Below, one piece after another: positions 63,896 through 64,000 of a stretch of 64,000 nucleotides of DNA. A model generated the notes under the pieces. That model searched no databases, was not told the DNA's origin, and was given only the letters and a program-made list of their open reading frames with translations. Origin of the DNA: Roseovarius sp. TE539. GTDB lineage: Bacteria > Pseudomonadota > Alphaproteobacteria > Rhodobacterales > Rhodobacteraceae. Position 1 is the stretch's first letter. The number at the start of each line of letters is the position of its first letter. The DNA lies in the NCBI RefSeq assembly GCF_003298505.1, contig NZ_QNGB01000014.1, positions 18,594 to 82,593 of the forward strand. Reading direction: 5' to 3'. The translations under genes and the position numbers were made by a program.

Positions 63896-64000
63896 GGGGA
63901 TTCCCAAATCGGTTCTCGTTTGATTCAAGATCAAAAACGGGAGGCGATCTTGAGCAGACGGACTTTGACAGACAGGCAGTGGGCGATCATCGAACCTTTG
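63896..64000 (+). mobile_element. Left end of an IS5-type insertion sequence (continues past window)
   Basis: The sequence GGGGATTCCCAAATCGG at 63896, following TTA (63893-63895), looks like the start of a terminal inverted repeat with a 3-base target duplication of the T-N-A kind used by IS5-family (IS1031-like) elements. A transposase frame begins 54 bases inside it. The right end is outside the window, so the boundary cannot be confirmed. Confidence 0.55.
63950..64000 (+). CDS. IS5-family transposase, N-terminus only
   Basis: From the TTG at 63950, preceded by GGGAGG, 17 codons are visible before the window ends and read LSRRTLTDRQWAIIEPL, the usual N-terminus of IS5/IS427-type DDE transposases (often M-S-R-R-x-L-T-D-x-Q-W-x-x-I-x-P-L). 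Whether the rest is intact cannot be seen. Confidence 0.7.
   Translation, partial: MSRRTLTDRQWAIIEPL

Overview
The window is a high-GC, gene-dense stretch of chromosome from an alphaproteobacterium, most likely a member of the Rhodobacteraceae/Paracoccaceae (Roseobacter group). The case rests on gene content and layout: an sdhC-sdhD-sdhA-x-sdhB order with an extra gene inside, both signature enzymes of the ethylmalonyl-CoA pathway (Ecm and Ccr), heterotetrameric sarcosine oxidase soxBDAG, dnaG-rpoD, nrdR-ribD, a stand-alone NDUFS4-type complex I subunit, an LdtR/PetP-like MarR regulator and two copies of an extragenic motif (GAGTATTT-N4-GGAAAGATGAA) that I remember as common in this family. 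I found no tRNA, rRNA or CRISPR array. The only mobile DNA I can support is the left end of an IS5-type element at the right edge.

Layout. 1-3340: a partial DUF952 gene, a broken 5'-nucleotidase, an AhpD-like peroxidase, an EamA exporter and a small membrane protein. 3347-7631: succinate dehydrogenase on the minus strand, with a sulfotransferase-like gene between sdhA and sdhB and a set of GTGATCAC palindromes upstream. 8235-10943: a small zinc-ribbon membrane protein, a DUF1989 protein, purine nucleoside phosphorylase translationally coupled to a GNAT acetyltransferase, and an H-NS-like protein. 11090-17281: ethylmalonyl-CoA mutase and crotonyl-CoA carboxylase/reductase, which act in the same acetyl-CoA assimilation route, separated by a PlsB-like acyltransferase and a Ca2+/Na+ antiporter. 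17318-26468: a branched-chain aminotransferase, a second sulfotransferase, two VOC proteins, an HD hydrolase, trpS, a rhomboid lacking its catalytic residues, murJ and a beta-hydroxyacid dehydrogenase.

26488-29361: three Tad-type pseudopilin/VWA genes in one operon. 29708-31742: glutamate-type dehydrogenase and a GFA-like zinc protein. 31889-36985: soxBDAG for sarcosine (glycine betaine) catabolism. 37040-41515: a small secreted protein, dnaG and rpoD, with alternative hairpins and three GANTC sites just before rpoD. 41718-49264: yjbQ, nrdR, ribD, then capsule genes kpsC, a Wza/KpsD-like exporter and kpsS on the opposite strand, then ribE, so the riboflavin genes are split by capsule genes.

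49206-53516: two tandem PAP2/inositolphosphotransferase-like membrane proteins, a Tat-type metallo-beta-lactamase-fold hydrolase and a DUF2189 protein. 53740-59730: a minus-strand cluster made of a LysR regulator, an aldehyde dehydrogenase, an unusual M19 dipeptidase homologue lacking the N-terminal metal-binding HxD, a 560-residue protein I do not recognise and a DUF3726 protein. This is the best candidate in the window for an uncharacterised pathway. 59895-64000: NDUFS4-like protein, PPK2, glyoxalase I, two tandem DUF1194 (VWA-like) secreted proteins, the LdtR-like regulator and the IS end.

All assignments come from reading motifs, lengths and context by eye; no database search was run.
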